A DNA stretch of 64,000 nucleotides from an uncultured Clostridia bacterium. Lineage in GTDB: Bacteria; Bacillota; Clostridia; Oscillospirales; Ruminococcaceae. Below the pieces are notes generated by a model that was not told the origin of the DNA, did not search any database, and saw nothing but the letters and a program-made list of their open reading frames with translations. Positions 1-8,611 of the stretch are shown one piece after another. Where the stretch lies: the NCBI GenBank assembly GCA_947627045.1, contig CANQUM010000002.1, positions 1-64,000 on the forward strand, in the 5' to 3' direction. Numbering within the stretch: position 1 is the stretch's first letter; each line of letters begins with the position of its first letter. The position numbers and the translations under genes were made by a program.

Positions 1-69
1 ATCGATGATGGAGTTGAAGGAGAAATAAAATATAATACAGTAGATATTTTGCCAGTGAAACAAACATAG
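1..69 (+). CDS. C-terminal end of a truncated upstream ORF (…IDDGVEGEIKYNTVDILPVKQT*), function unknown
   Basis: Open frame from base 1 to TAG at 67-69; cut by window edge. Confidence 0.35.
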   Translation: MDDGVEGEIKYNTVDILPVKQT

Positions 70-263
70 TGGCAACAAATTGGCAACAAAAAATCGGATA
101 GCATATGCTTTACCGATAATACGGATAATGTAGATACGCTTTGCTAAATTTCATAAACAAACTTGTTTAGAATTAATTTATCAGGAGCGAGTGAGAATGA
201 TTTGATTTTTAATACGAATTTATTTTCATTTTGAAAAATGATTTTAGAGAAAGGGGTTAATAT

Positions 264-1451
264 ATGAATTTTGTTAAAGTACTTAATGTGGGACAAGGTG
301 ACTCCATTGTTATGAGGCCGCCCAAAGGTTGTTATTATGCCGATAAAACCTTTTTTATTGATCTTGGTCCCGGAAATACGGATATTACAAAAGGTATTGG
401 TGAGAATGAAAAAATACATATATGGATTTCGCATCATGACAAAGACCACTTGGGAGGACTTTCCTTTTTTGCGGGGAAATTTGCACATATTGAAGAGATA
501 ACAGTTCCCTTTTTTCAGAATGAAATTACGCTCATTGCTAGTGCAATTTTAAATCTGAAAGGAATAAATTCATCCAAGGATTGTGGCGAATTTATTAATG
601 CGTTAGAAGAAATTGTAAACAATCAGGTTGTAATTAAATCTCTCGTGGAAGGCAACAAAGCGTGTCCACGGTTATCATATGCTTATGAGGGACAAAAATT
701 TTGTAATCATATCAAATGCCTTAATCCACCAAGATGTGTTGACGTGTTCAACTGGATTGACGAAACTGACACAAGAGATTTGGTTGAGATGTTTAATGAG
801 GTATTTTCTAAACCTTTTGCCAGAGAAATGGAAATGTACATTTATAATTTTTCTCGTGGAGGCATAAGTTTAGGTACAGTTGACTCTGCTACATTTAATG
901 AGTTTTGGCTTTATGGAGGAGAAGAAGAACAAGACCCTCAAATTGAACGGAATAAGTGCAATTATGTGGTAAACTTTTTATTTAGAAACATGCCATTATT
1001 CCGTAGTTTTAATGTTAGCAGTACAAGAGCAAATATGAGAAAAATCTATAACAGGTATGTAAACTGCACGCATGATGTATGCATGGTGTTAATGGCTTAT
1101 TTTTACAATCAGAAAATGCTACTGACGGGAGATGCAAGCAAGAAAGTATTCAATCGACTGATAAATGAAGGAATTGACATTAGTGCTTCATATTTAAAAA
1201 TGCCGCATCATGGAAGCAAACACAATATAAGCGAAAGAATACTTAAATGTATTAACCCGGAAGTTGCTATTATTTCACACGACAATGGACATTTTGGGAA
1301 ATCTCGGGATACACATCCTAATATGGAAGTGTTGGAATGCCTTCAGAGGATGGGAATTAAAATCTTATTAACAAATGATGTAAGAAAAAATGGACAAATT
1401 ATTATGAAAAAACAGAATCACAGTTTTGATAATTTTGTAACGATTTTATAG
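264..1451 (+). CDS. ComEC/Rec2-like metallo-beta-lactamase-fold hydrolase
   Basis: Motifs LNVGQGDSIV, ISHHDKDHLGG, LLTGDA and PHHGSKHN; RBS AAAGGGG upstream. Confidence 0.8.
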   Translation: MNFVKVLNVGQGDSIVMRPPKGCYYADKTFFIDLGPGNTDITKGIGENEKIHIWISHHDKDHLGGLSFFAGKFAHIEEITVPFFQNEITLIASAILNLKGINSSKDCGEFINALEEIVNNQVVIKSLVEGNKACPRLSYAYEGQKFCNHIKCLNPPRCVDVFNWIDETDTRDLVEMFNEVFSKPFAREMEMYIYNFSRGGISLGTVDSATFNEFWLYGGEEEQDPQIERNKCNYVVNFLFRNMPLFRSFNVSSTRANMRKIYNRYVNCTHDVCMVLMAYFYNQKMLLTGDASKKVFNRLINEGIDISASYLKMPHHGSKHNISERILKCINPEVAIISHDNGHFGKSRDTHPNMEVLECLQRMGIKILLTNDVRKNGQIIMKKQNHSFDNFVTIL

Positions 1452-1658
1452 AATTGGTTTCCTTCGTTGAAATATAAGTAAGAACGATGTACTTAAAATA
1501 CCGGTTGTTTACAATTAATTCCCCGTTATCACCCCATGATAACAGCCCATCGTGTAGGCTGTATAATATGGATATATCAAATAATCAAAAGAACCACAAA
1601 CACAACAAAGAATAATCTCTAAACAAAATTGATTAGGCTTTGTCGAGTGGGAATAACT

Positions 1659-2771
1659 ATGAATGACTGGTTTACAATAGATAAAATAGACGCAAAAACT
1701 TATGTTATCAGTGAATACCATCACCCGGAAGAAACACATTGCTACTTGTTAAATGGAAATGAGAGAAGTTTGCTGATTGATACTGGAGTTGGTATTTCAA
1801 ACATATATGATGAAGTTATAAATTTAACTGATAAACCTGTTACTGCAGTTGCAACACACATTCATTGGGATCATATCGGAGGACATAAATATTTTTCGGA
1901 TTTTTATGTCCATAGTGCAGAAATGGATTGGTTAAATGGCAAGTTTCCTTTACCGTTAGAAATTGCCAAATCGGAGTTGACCTATGTAATAGATGTTTTA
2001 GAGGATACGTTAGATATGGATGCTTTAAATGATTTGCTTAAAAGTTTTGTCACACAAAGTCAAAAAATATTAGGAGATAATCTGATTGGGATTTATCTTC
2101 ATGGCTCTGCTGTTATGGGATGCTATAATGAGAAAAAAAGTGATATTGATTTGTTAGTTGTAGTAAAGGAGGCTATTCCAAACAACATAAAACATCATTT
2201 CATGGATATGGTTATAGAATTAAATACATATGCTCCTCCAAAAGGAATTGAACTAAGCATTGTTAAAAGAGGGGTATGCAATCCGTTTGTTTATCCGACA
2301 CCTTTCGAATTGCACTTTTCTATTGCACATTTAGAATGGTATAAAACCAATCCTTTAGATTATATTGATAAAATGAAGGGAACAGATAAAGATCTGGCAG
2401 CTCATATTACTATTATTTATCACAGGGGAAAATGTCTTTATGGAAACGATATCAAAGATGTCTTTGGAGCAGTCAGTAAAGAAGACTACTTTGATAGTAT
2501 TTGGAGTGATATTGAGGAAGCTGAAACGGAAATAATGGACAATCCCACTTACATTATTCTAAACTTATGTAGAGTATTAGCATACAAAAAAGAAGAACTT
2601 ATCCTGTCAAAACAGGAAGGTGGTAAATGGGGAATATGCAATGTCCCTGAAAAGTATCAAACTTTAATTGTACAGGCACTGAATGAATATTTATCTAATA
2701 AATCAACAGAATGGGATGAAAATAATGCCCATGAATATGCTGCATATATGATAACACAGATAAGAAATTAG
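1659..2771 (+). CDS. Chimeric protein: truncated MBL-fold N-terminus (THIHWDHIGGH) fused to an aminoglycoside nucleotidyltransferase-like domain
   Basis: MBL motif in first ~105 aa, then LIGIYLHGSAVMGCYNEKKSDIDLLVVV nucleotidyltransferase motif; ORF track begins at TTG 1629, ATG at 1659. Confidence 0.75.
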   Translation: MNDWFTIDKIDAKTYVISEYHHPEETHCYLLNGNERSLLIDTGVGISNIYDEVINLTDKPVTAVATHIHWDHIGGHKYFSDFYVHSAEMDWLNGKFPLPLEIAKSELTYVIDVLEDTLDMDALNDLLKSFVTQSQKILGDNLIGIYLHGSAVMGCYNEKKSDIDLLVVVKEAIPNNIKHHFMDMVIELNTYAPPKGIELSIVKRGVCNPFVYPTPFELHFSIAHLEWYKTNPLDYIDKMKGTDKDLAAHITIIYHRGKCLYGNDIKDVFGAVSKEDYFDSIWSDIEEAETEIMDNPTYIILNLCRVLAYKKEELILSKQEGGKWGICNVPEKYQTLIVQALNEYLSNKSTEWDENNAHEYAAYMITQIRN

Positions 2772-3031
2772 ATGAATTCATATTTGTTAAGGTATTAAAT
2801 GTTATGCTTTAGGTACTCTGGAAGCCTTATATTTCAAGAGATTCCAAACGCAATATAAGCATATATGATATTTTATACCTATCGTCTCACAAATGGATTT
2901 CTATTGCGTAACATTTCAAAAGTAGGTTGTCAATAAAATTCCCGATTTGATAGCAAAATGATAGCAGACTGCAAAATGTATTTATTCTGCGTACCCTGCA
3001 GTTTGTGAGTACAGTTATCTTAATAAATTCT

Positions 3032-3073
3032 AAAAAGGCATTACTGACTTTTGCAGTCGGTAATGCCTTTTTG
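3032..3073. terminator. Bidirectional intrinsic terminator
   Basis: AAAAAGGCATTAC...GTAATGCCTTTTT inverted repeat. Confidence 0.8.
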
Positions 3074-3174
3074 TATAAAGAAAACAGCGCAGCCACTTGT
3101 CGAGACTGCGCCATACTATGAATAATTATACTGCCCTACGTTTGGGATATGTCAGGATGTTTTTATTTATATAT

Positions 3175-5850
3175 TTACAGCTTCCTTAAATATTGAATAC
3201 CAACAGTAATAAGCGAGAATATCAAATTATAAAGAACAACCGAAGTCGCTGAAAGCGAACTGAACGACCCTATAATCATCAGCACCAAAGATACCAAAAG
3301 TCCCAGCAGAGCAGCCGCCAATTGAACCGTCATACCTAAATTAGTGATGAACTGCAGCTTCTTTGCACCGCTTATAAGCATAGCAAACGACGGAAAATGT
3401 CCCGAACAAAGCATTGAAGCAGAAGACTTGGGAATAAATCCTGTTTGTTCTTCATACTCTTTATGATACCTGAATGGGAGAAGCTTTAAAGAATCAGGTG
3501 AAACATCATAAATCTCTGACATAAGATTTAATGAAATAAAACCGTCTACCGATCTGATTACCGTTGTGATTTTCTGATTTTCTAAAACCTGAAGCCATTT
3601 CTTTACGCTTATACTTGAATTTACAGTTATAACAAACAAAGTTGAAACAATTCCCGAAACTGAAAGATATATAGGAATGTAGCCCTTTGTGTATTCCTTT
3701 TCCTTTGACAGCGGAGGAAGTCCTTCAATAGAATGGTTTTCCATAAGCTCTCTTGTTCCGAATAGTATTCTTTGATTATCTATCCAACCTGAAAGTCCTA
3801 AGCCGTCCTCGTATATATAGCTTTCAACCGGGTAAAGCATTTCAGTCTTTCCTCTAAGCATATTATAGAACATCGACTGTAAAACGCTTCCCGCCTGACA
3901 GGACAAGCTGGCTGCCATCAAAATAGATTCCTCTATTGGGGTTGCAGACATTGCTTTTAAATTAACTAGATTTATCATTCCTTCTGGGAAAAGCTGACGT
4001 GCGTCAACCAAAATGGCATTAGTGTCAGCAAATTCCTGTACAGCCGAATACCCAAGCATAACTCCCGACGAACGCAGAAATCTTTTTGACGCTCTGGCAA
4101 GCGGCAGGTTTACAACAAGCATCAGAGCAAACGATGCCGCAATTGAAATTGTTCCGGAAAAAGCTATGAAAGCAGATAATATTTTCTGAGACAGACCTGA
4201 TGCATTCCTGTCGCAAATAAGCGCAAGTAAACCAACTAAAGCGCCTGCAAGAAGAAGTATAGGTGCATATTTTTTGCTGTATTTATCAGCAACATCCATT
4301 GAATATGAATGTTCAAGAAAGTTATTGTTAAACTCGGTTTTCCTCATTGTCGCAAGCTCGGGAAAATCATTCAGAAGAGCACCTTTAGTAAATTTTGCGG
4401 CGACATCCTCATTTAGAACATTTGTAACAGCAAACTTTTCATAATCACCTGCAACATATCTGAAGCTTCTCTCGGTTCTGTTGACTATAAGAAGTTTTCC
4501 AAGTGTATTGAATAAAAGACCCAATATAGCAGCTGACATATAAATATGATATGCTTTTGTCTGCATGATTCCGGGATTTATAAACAAAAGCAGCGACGAT
4601 ATGAGCGAGGAGCTTATACCCAGTGCAGCAACGCTGTCGCAGTCGGCATTTCGTTTAAACAGCTTCTTCAATCCCGAAATAAGAACCGTATACGAAACAA
4701 ACGCAGATACTAGACCTAATGCTATGTTTGTAAAAATAAATGATTCAGCACTTGTTCTCTTAAACGCTTCAATAACAGGCCAGCCTAAATCGTTTGCAAA
4801 TGCTATGTATAGACTGAAAAACGATGTGATTACCAGTATGCAGAGTCTTATAACAAGATTGCTCTTTAACTGTAATATGTCATCAAGGACCTTAGGAGCT
4901 TCGTTATAGTCAGTAAAATCTTTAACGTGCTTTTTAGCCTCACTGTCTTTAACATCAGATGCATCATACTTGCCTTCATCTGAATTTTCCAGAACAAAAT
5001 TGTCTACCTTGTCCTTCCTTCTCTCGGCAAGTATTCGCAGCTTCATAGTATCGGTAGCACCCTCAGGGAATACAATATCGTCTTCAATATCAATATTGAT
5101 TTTTTCTAATTGCTCTGTTCTCGGAATAATTTTTCCTTCCAATCCCAAATCAACATCTTTGATCCTAAGACGCTTAACAGGAGAAACATTTGCTTCTCTG
5201 CTTACGGTTCCTCTTTCTCTTTTTAATTTTAAAAGCCCTTCAATAATAGCTGTATTGCCTGACGTCTTTCTAAGTCTGAACCTGCTGCCCATGCCCGCTT
5301 CAAGACCTTCTCTTGCAGCTTCTTCTTCCTCTGCCTTTTCAGCTTCTATCTTTTCTTTTTCAGCTTCAATCTTCCGGCTTATCTTTTGTGCCAGACCCTT
5401 TTTATGCTTCTTTGCGTCTTCCGTTCCAGATCCAGCAACAGTATTATCAGTTTCATCGACTTCAATATCGGGAAGTGTAAAATCGTCTATGTTGTTTAAT
5501 TTGTCTTCTTTGACCAGTGTAGGTTCCTCATCTTCTAAAATCGGCGTATCCTCAACATCAGATACAGCCTCTTCAATCAAAGAGTCTACATCCATATCAT
5601 CTATTCCGCCGTTTAAATTCTCACTTTTAACCTCTGTTTTGACAGTATCCTTCGGTCTTCCGTCGTCAATTACTTCATTAAAAATTGAATCGTCAATAAT
5701 AGATTGTCTTTCAGTTTTGTCAGCCTTATCCTCGTCCTTTGCATTTGCGCCGATAAGTGCGTCTACATCAGCATCAGACAGAGGAGTTACATTTTTAGCC
5801 TTGTCAGAATATTCATCTAAAATATCGTCAAGATCAAAATTATCTGCCAA
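3175..5850 (-). CDS. Degenerate P1B-type ATPase-like membrane protein with acidic N-terminal region
   Basis: P1B-like helices (CDSVAALG; DVADKYSKKYAPILLLAGAL; SSLSATSVVLYN) but DARQL in place of DKTGT. Confidence 0.7.
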   Translation of the reverse strand: MADNFDLDDILDEYSDKAKNVTPLSDADVDALIGANAKDEDKADKTERQSIIDDSIFNEVIDDGRPKDTVKTEVKSENLNGGIDDMDVDSLIEEAVSDVEDTPILEDEEPTLVKEDKLNNIDDFTLPDIEVDETDNTVAGSGTEDAKKHKKGLAQKISRKIEAEKEKIEAEKAEEEEAAREGLEAGMGSRFRLRKTSGNTAIIEGLLKLKRERGTVSREANVSPVKRLRIKDVDLGLEGKIIPRTEQLEKINIDIEDDIVFPEGATDTMKLRILAERRKDKVDNFVLENSDEGKYDASDVKDSEAKKHVKDFTDYNEAPKVLDDILQLKSNLVIRLCILVITSFFSLYIAFANDLGWPVIEAFKRTSAESFIFTNIALGLVSAFVSYTVLISGLKKLFKRNADCDSVAALGISSSLISSLLLFINPGIMQTKAYHIYMSAAILGLLFNTLGKLLIVNRTERSFRYVAGDYEKFAVTNVLNEDVAAKFTKGALLNDFPELATMRKTEFNNNFLEHSYSMDVADKYSKKYAPILLLAGALVGLLALICDRNASGLSQKILSAFIAFSGTISIAASFALMLVVNLPLARASKRFLRSSGVMLGYSAVQEFADTNAILVDARQLFPEGMINLVNLKAMSATPIEESILMAASLSCQAGSVLQSMFYNMLRGKTEMLYPVESYIYEDGLGLSGWIDNQRILFGTRELMENHSIEGLPPLSKEKEYTKGYIPIYLSVSGIVSTLFVITVNSSISVKKWLQVLENQKITTVIRSVDGFISLNLMSEIYDVSPDSLKLLPFRYHKEYEEQTGFIPKSSASMLCSGHFPSFAMLISGAKKLQFITNLGMTVQLAAALLGLLVSLVLMIIGSFSSLSATSVVLYNLIFSLITVGIQYLRKL

Positions 5851-6020
5851 TTCCTACACTTCCTTTACAATTTGCTGTTTCCTTTTTTGTTCATATTTCT
5901 ATATTTACAGGCAAAATTTTCTCGCCTGAAAAAAACATAAATAAAAATCTTAACTTTTTCTATTACCGATAATCTATATTAAATCCAATAATTAAAACTG
6001 CACTCCGACCTGATTTGACG

Positions 6021-6887
6021 TCAATTCATTCTTGACTTCAAAACTTCATACATAAATATGCCACCCGCAACCGAAGCATTCAAAGATGTAATTTTCCCAA
6101 CCATAGGAAGTCTCAGCAGAAAATCACACTTTTCTTTTAAAAGTCTGCTCATTCCAAAGCCTTCAGAACCTATAATAAGACCGACAGCTCCGTCAAATGA
6201 TACGCTCTTATAATCCTCTCCGCTTGAGTCTGTACCGTAAATCCATACGCCGTTTTCCTTTAGGGTATCAACTGCCTGACTGAGATTTGAAACCCTTGCA
6301 ACAGGCATCCAAGCCGCTGCACCTGCCGACGTTTTAAAAACAGTGTGATTTAAAGACGCACTTCTTCTTTTAGGTATTATAACGCCGTGAACTCCGCTTG
6401 CCTCAGCGGTTCTTATAATCGCGCCCAAATTATGAGGGTCCTCGATCTCGTCGCAAATTATAATAAACGGTGGCTCATTCTTTTTCTTAGCAATATCGAG
6501 TATATCCTGTATTTCTACATATTCCGCACAGGCAGCCATCGCTATAACGCCCTGATGAGAAGCACCGTTTGCCATTTTATTCAGCTTCTGCTCGTTGACT
6601 TTTTTTATAACGATACCCTGTTCTTTTGCCATCGAGCAAATAACAGAAATTGAACCGCCGGCTTCGCTGCTTATATAAATAGAATCTATCATCTTACCTG
6701 CTTTAAGACTTTCAATTACAGGATTGCGCCCTAATATAAGGCTTTTATCCTCTGTATCATCTTTACCATGATAACTGTCCACAGTTTTCCTAAAATCGGA
6801 AGCACGCTTAACATTTTGAGCGTCCAACCTTTTATTCTGGCGCTTTTTATCAAAATTTTTCTTACTATACCCGTTATTAAAGCCCAT
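6021..6887 (-). CDS. rlmB: 23S rRNA (guanosine-2'-O-)-methyltransferase, TrmH/RlmB family
   Basis: LGRNPVIESLKAG, DEIEDPHNLGAIIRTAEASGVHGVI, IIGSEGFGMSRLL, LNASVAGGIFMYE. Confidence 0.9.
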   Translation of the reverse strand: MGFNNGYSKKNFDKKRQNKRLDAQNVKRASDFRKTVDSYHGKDDTEDKSLILGRNPVIESLKAGKMIDSIYISSEAGGSISVICSMAKEQGIVIKKVNEQKLNKMANGASHQGVIAMAACAEYVEIQDILDIAKKKNEPPFIIICDEIEDPHNLGAIIRTAEASGVHGVIIPKRRSASLNHTVFKTSAGAAAWMPVARVSNLSQAVDTLKENGVWIYGTDSSGEDYKSVSFDGAVGLIIGSEGFGMSRLLKEKCDFLLRLPMVGKITSLNASVAGGIFMYEVLKSRMN

Positions 6888-7016
6888 AAAAATAATAACT
6901 CCCGAATCTAAATCCAACTACTCAAAATACATTATAACATAAAAATCCTCAAAAGCCAATAGCTTTCGAAGATTTTTTTAATAAATTATATTTTTTGTAA
7001 AAATCCCAATTTACTC

Positions 7017-7280
7017 TTAAAGAAGAGTAAATACCAAAAATCCCAATAGAAACAAACATGCCAGCGACAGCAAAACAACACACGCAACAGCATTGTTCCG
7101 CTCGTGAGCCTCCTGCCTTGACTGGCTCATAATTGAACTGTACATTTCAAGCATATCCTCGTCTATTTCGCTCACGCGGTTTATATCGCTGTTCTGTTTT
7201 GTGAATAGTAATATCTTTTCATATTGTTCATTTCTAGGACATTTGATTTCAACAATTTGTTTATTTATACCCTTGATCAT
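7017..7280 (-). CDS. Small protein with C-terminal transmembrane helix
   Basis: 87-aa ORF ending in a hydrophobic segment. Confidence 0.55.
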   Translation of the reverse strand: MIKGINKQIVEIKCPRNEQYEKILLFTKQNSDINRVSEIDEDMLEMYSSIMSQSRQEAHERNNAVACVVLLSLACLFLLGFLVFTLL

Positions 7281-7380
7281 AATTGAATTAAACCCCCGAC
7301 ATCAATAAAATTCGCTCAAAATTAGTATTGACCGTAATTTTTTGCATTATTCAACAAGATTTTAAAAAAGCACAAAATTC

Positions 7381-7500
7381 TGTTGAAAAAGCTGTTGAAA
7401 AGGTTTAAATCTGCATAAAAATTGTTTAAAACTCTGTTGAAAAGGTTGAAAACTACCCAATTATTTGGCTTTTCCGAAAAAACACCCTTAATGTTGAAAA
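7381..7500. repeat. Cluster of TGTTGAAAA direct repeats
   Basis: TGTTGAAAA at 7381, 7393, 7435, 7492; GTTGAAAA at 7445. Confidence 0.6.
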
Positions 7501-7625
7501 GATTTTTTAACTTCATTTAACTAAATATTTATCAGACTTATTATAATAAATTCACATTGTTAATAAACAAAGTTTCCCCTTAAAACCAAAATACCTGCAT
7601 CTGAGAAAAATCTTAAATTTTAGTT

Positions 7626-8492
7626 TCAGTTTACTTTTTCCATATTTCTTATATAGTGAAAAAGATACTGCTGTGCAATGCCTTCCTTGCCCTTCACACA
7701 ATCGGGCAATCCGTTAGGATAATATTCCTTCATAACACGCTTTATCCACACATCTATCGGAAATGCGTCTAAGCGATACATACCATACAGCAATGCACAT
7801 TCTGCCACCTTTGGACCGACGCCCTTTATTGTCATAAGCGACTTTCTTGCAGATTCTAGATCCATTACAGAAATTTCATCTAAATCCAGCTCACCCTCCG
7901 ACAATTTTCTCGCAGCGTCAATAAGATACTTTGCACGAAATCCTGCACGGAGATACGCCAGACTTTCCACTGATTCCTCTGCAAGTTCACCATATGACGG
8001 AAAGCCGCCGTAATGACCGCACAATCTTGAGATTATGCCTTTTATACGGGGTATATTATTGTTCTGAGAAATAATGAACGAGCAAAGAGCTTCCCATTTA
8101 TCCTGCTTTAACATTCTGATGCCTGGAGCAAACTTACATGCACTGCTCATAGTATCGTCAGATGAAAACTCCTTTTTCAAAGCTGAATAGTCGGTTTCAA
8201 GGTCGAAATAGTCAGCCCATATCTCCAAAAAATCGCTCTCCGAGGTGTTATGTAAAGTTATCTGACTTTCATCACTGTTTTTTTCTGCTTTCTTCTGACT
8301 TATTAAAAGCGGAGTGTTAAATCTGTAACCTTTATATGCTTTATCAAAGTCAATTCCCAACATAGAAACGGCTTCTCTGCTGTCTTTATTTATCCTCTCC
8401 CAACGGAAAGCTTGTCCACAGTCAAGAGTTTCGTCTAAATCAAAATCACTCTGAATCAGTACAATATCATTACCCACAACTTTGTAATTCAT
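7626..8492 (-). CDS. ogg: 8-oxoguanine DNA glycosylase/AP lyase
   Basis: FDLDETLDCGQAFRW and FIISQNNNIPRIKGII...LMTIKGVGPKVAECALLYGMYRLDAFPIDVWIKR (HhH-GPD). Confidence 0.9.
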   Translation of the reverse strand: MNYKVVGNDIVLIQSDFDLDETLDCGQAFRWERINKDSREAVSMLGIDFDKAYKGYRFNTPLLISQKKAEKNSDESQITLHNTSESDFLEIWADYFDLETDYSALKKEFSSDDTMSSACKFAPGIRMLKQDKWEALCSFIISQNNNIPRIKGIISRLCGHYGGFPSYGELAEESVESLAYLRAGFRAKYLIDAARKLSEGELDLDEISVMDLESARKSLMTIKGVGPKVAECALLYGMYRLDAFPIDVWIKRVMKEYYPNGLPDCVKGKEGIAQQYLFHYIRNMEKVN

Positions 8493-8506
8493 TGTATTAC
8501 CTCTTT

Positions 8507-8539
8507 TATATAATAGTATATCTATTATACTATTATATA
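8507..8539. promoter_or_regulatory. Perfect 14-bp inverted repeat upstream of ogg
   Basis: TATATAATAGTATA-TCTAT-TATACTATTATATA. Confidence 0.6.
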
Positions 8540-8570
8540 TTTAGTTTTGCAAATGAATAACTATCTCCAA

Positions 8571-8604
8571 AAAAACAAAAACTCTCAAGGCATAACCCTG
8601 AGAG
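8571..8604 (-). terminator. Intrinsic terminator of argS
   Basis: GCTCTCAGGGTTATGCCTTGAGAGTTTTTG on minus strand. Confidence 0.8.
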
Positions 8605-8611
8605 CTGAATA

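Noticed and set aside
2887-3114. 75-aa minus-strand ORF
   Set aside because: Runs through an intrinsic terminator between convergent genes.
4970-5929. 319-aa Ser-rich + strand ORF
   Set aside because: Antisense to the acidic N-terminal region of the P-type-ATPase-like gene; low-complexity mirror of its codons.
7322-7516. 64-aa ORF rich in Asn/Phe/Leu
   Set aside because: Arises from the TGTTGAAAA repeats; no plausible protein features.
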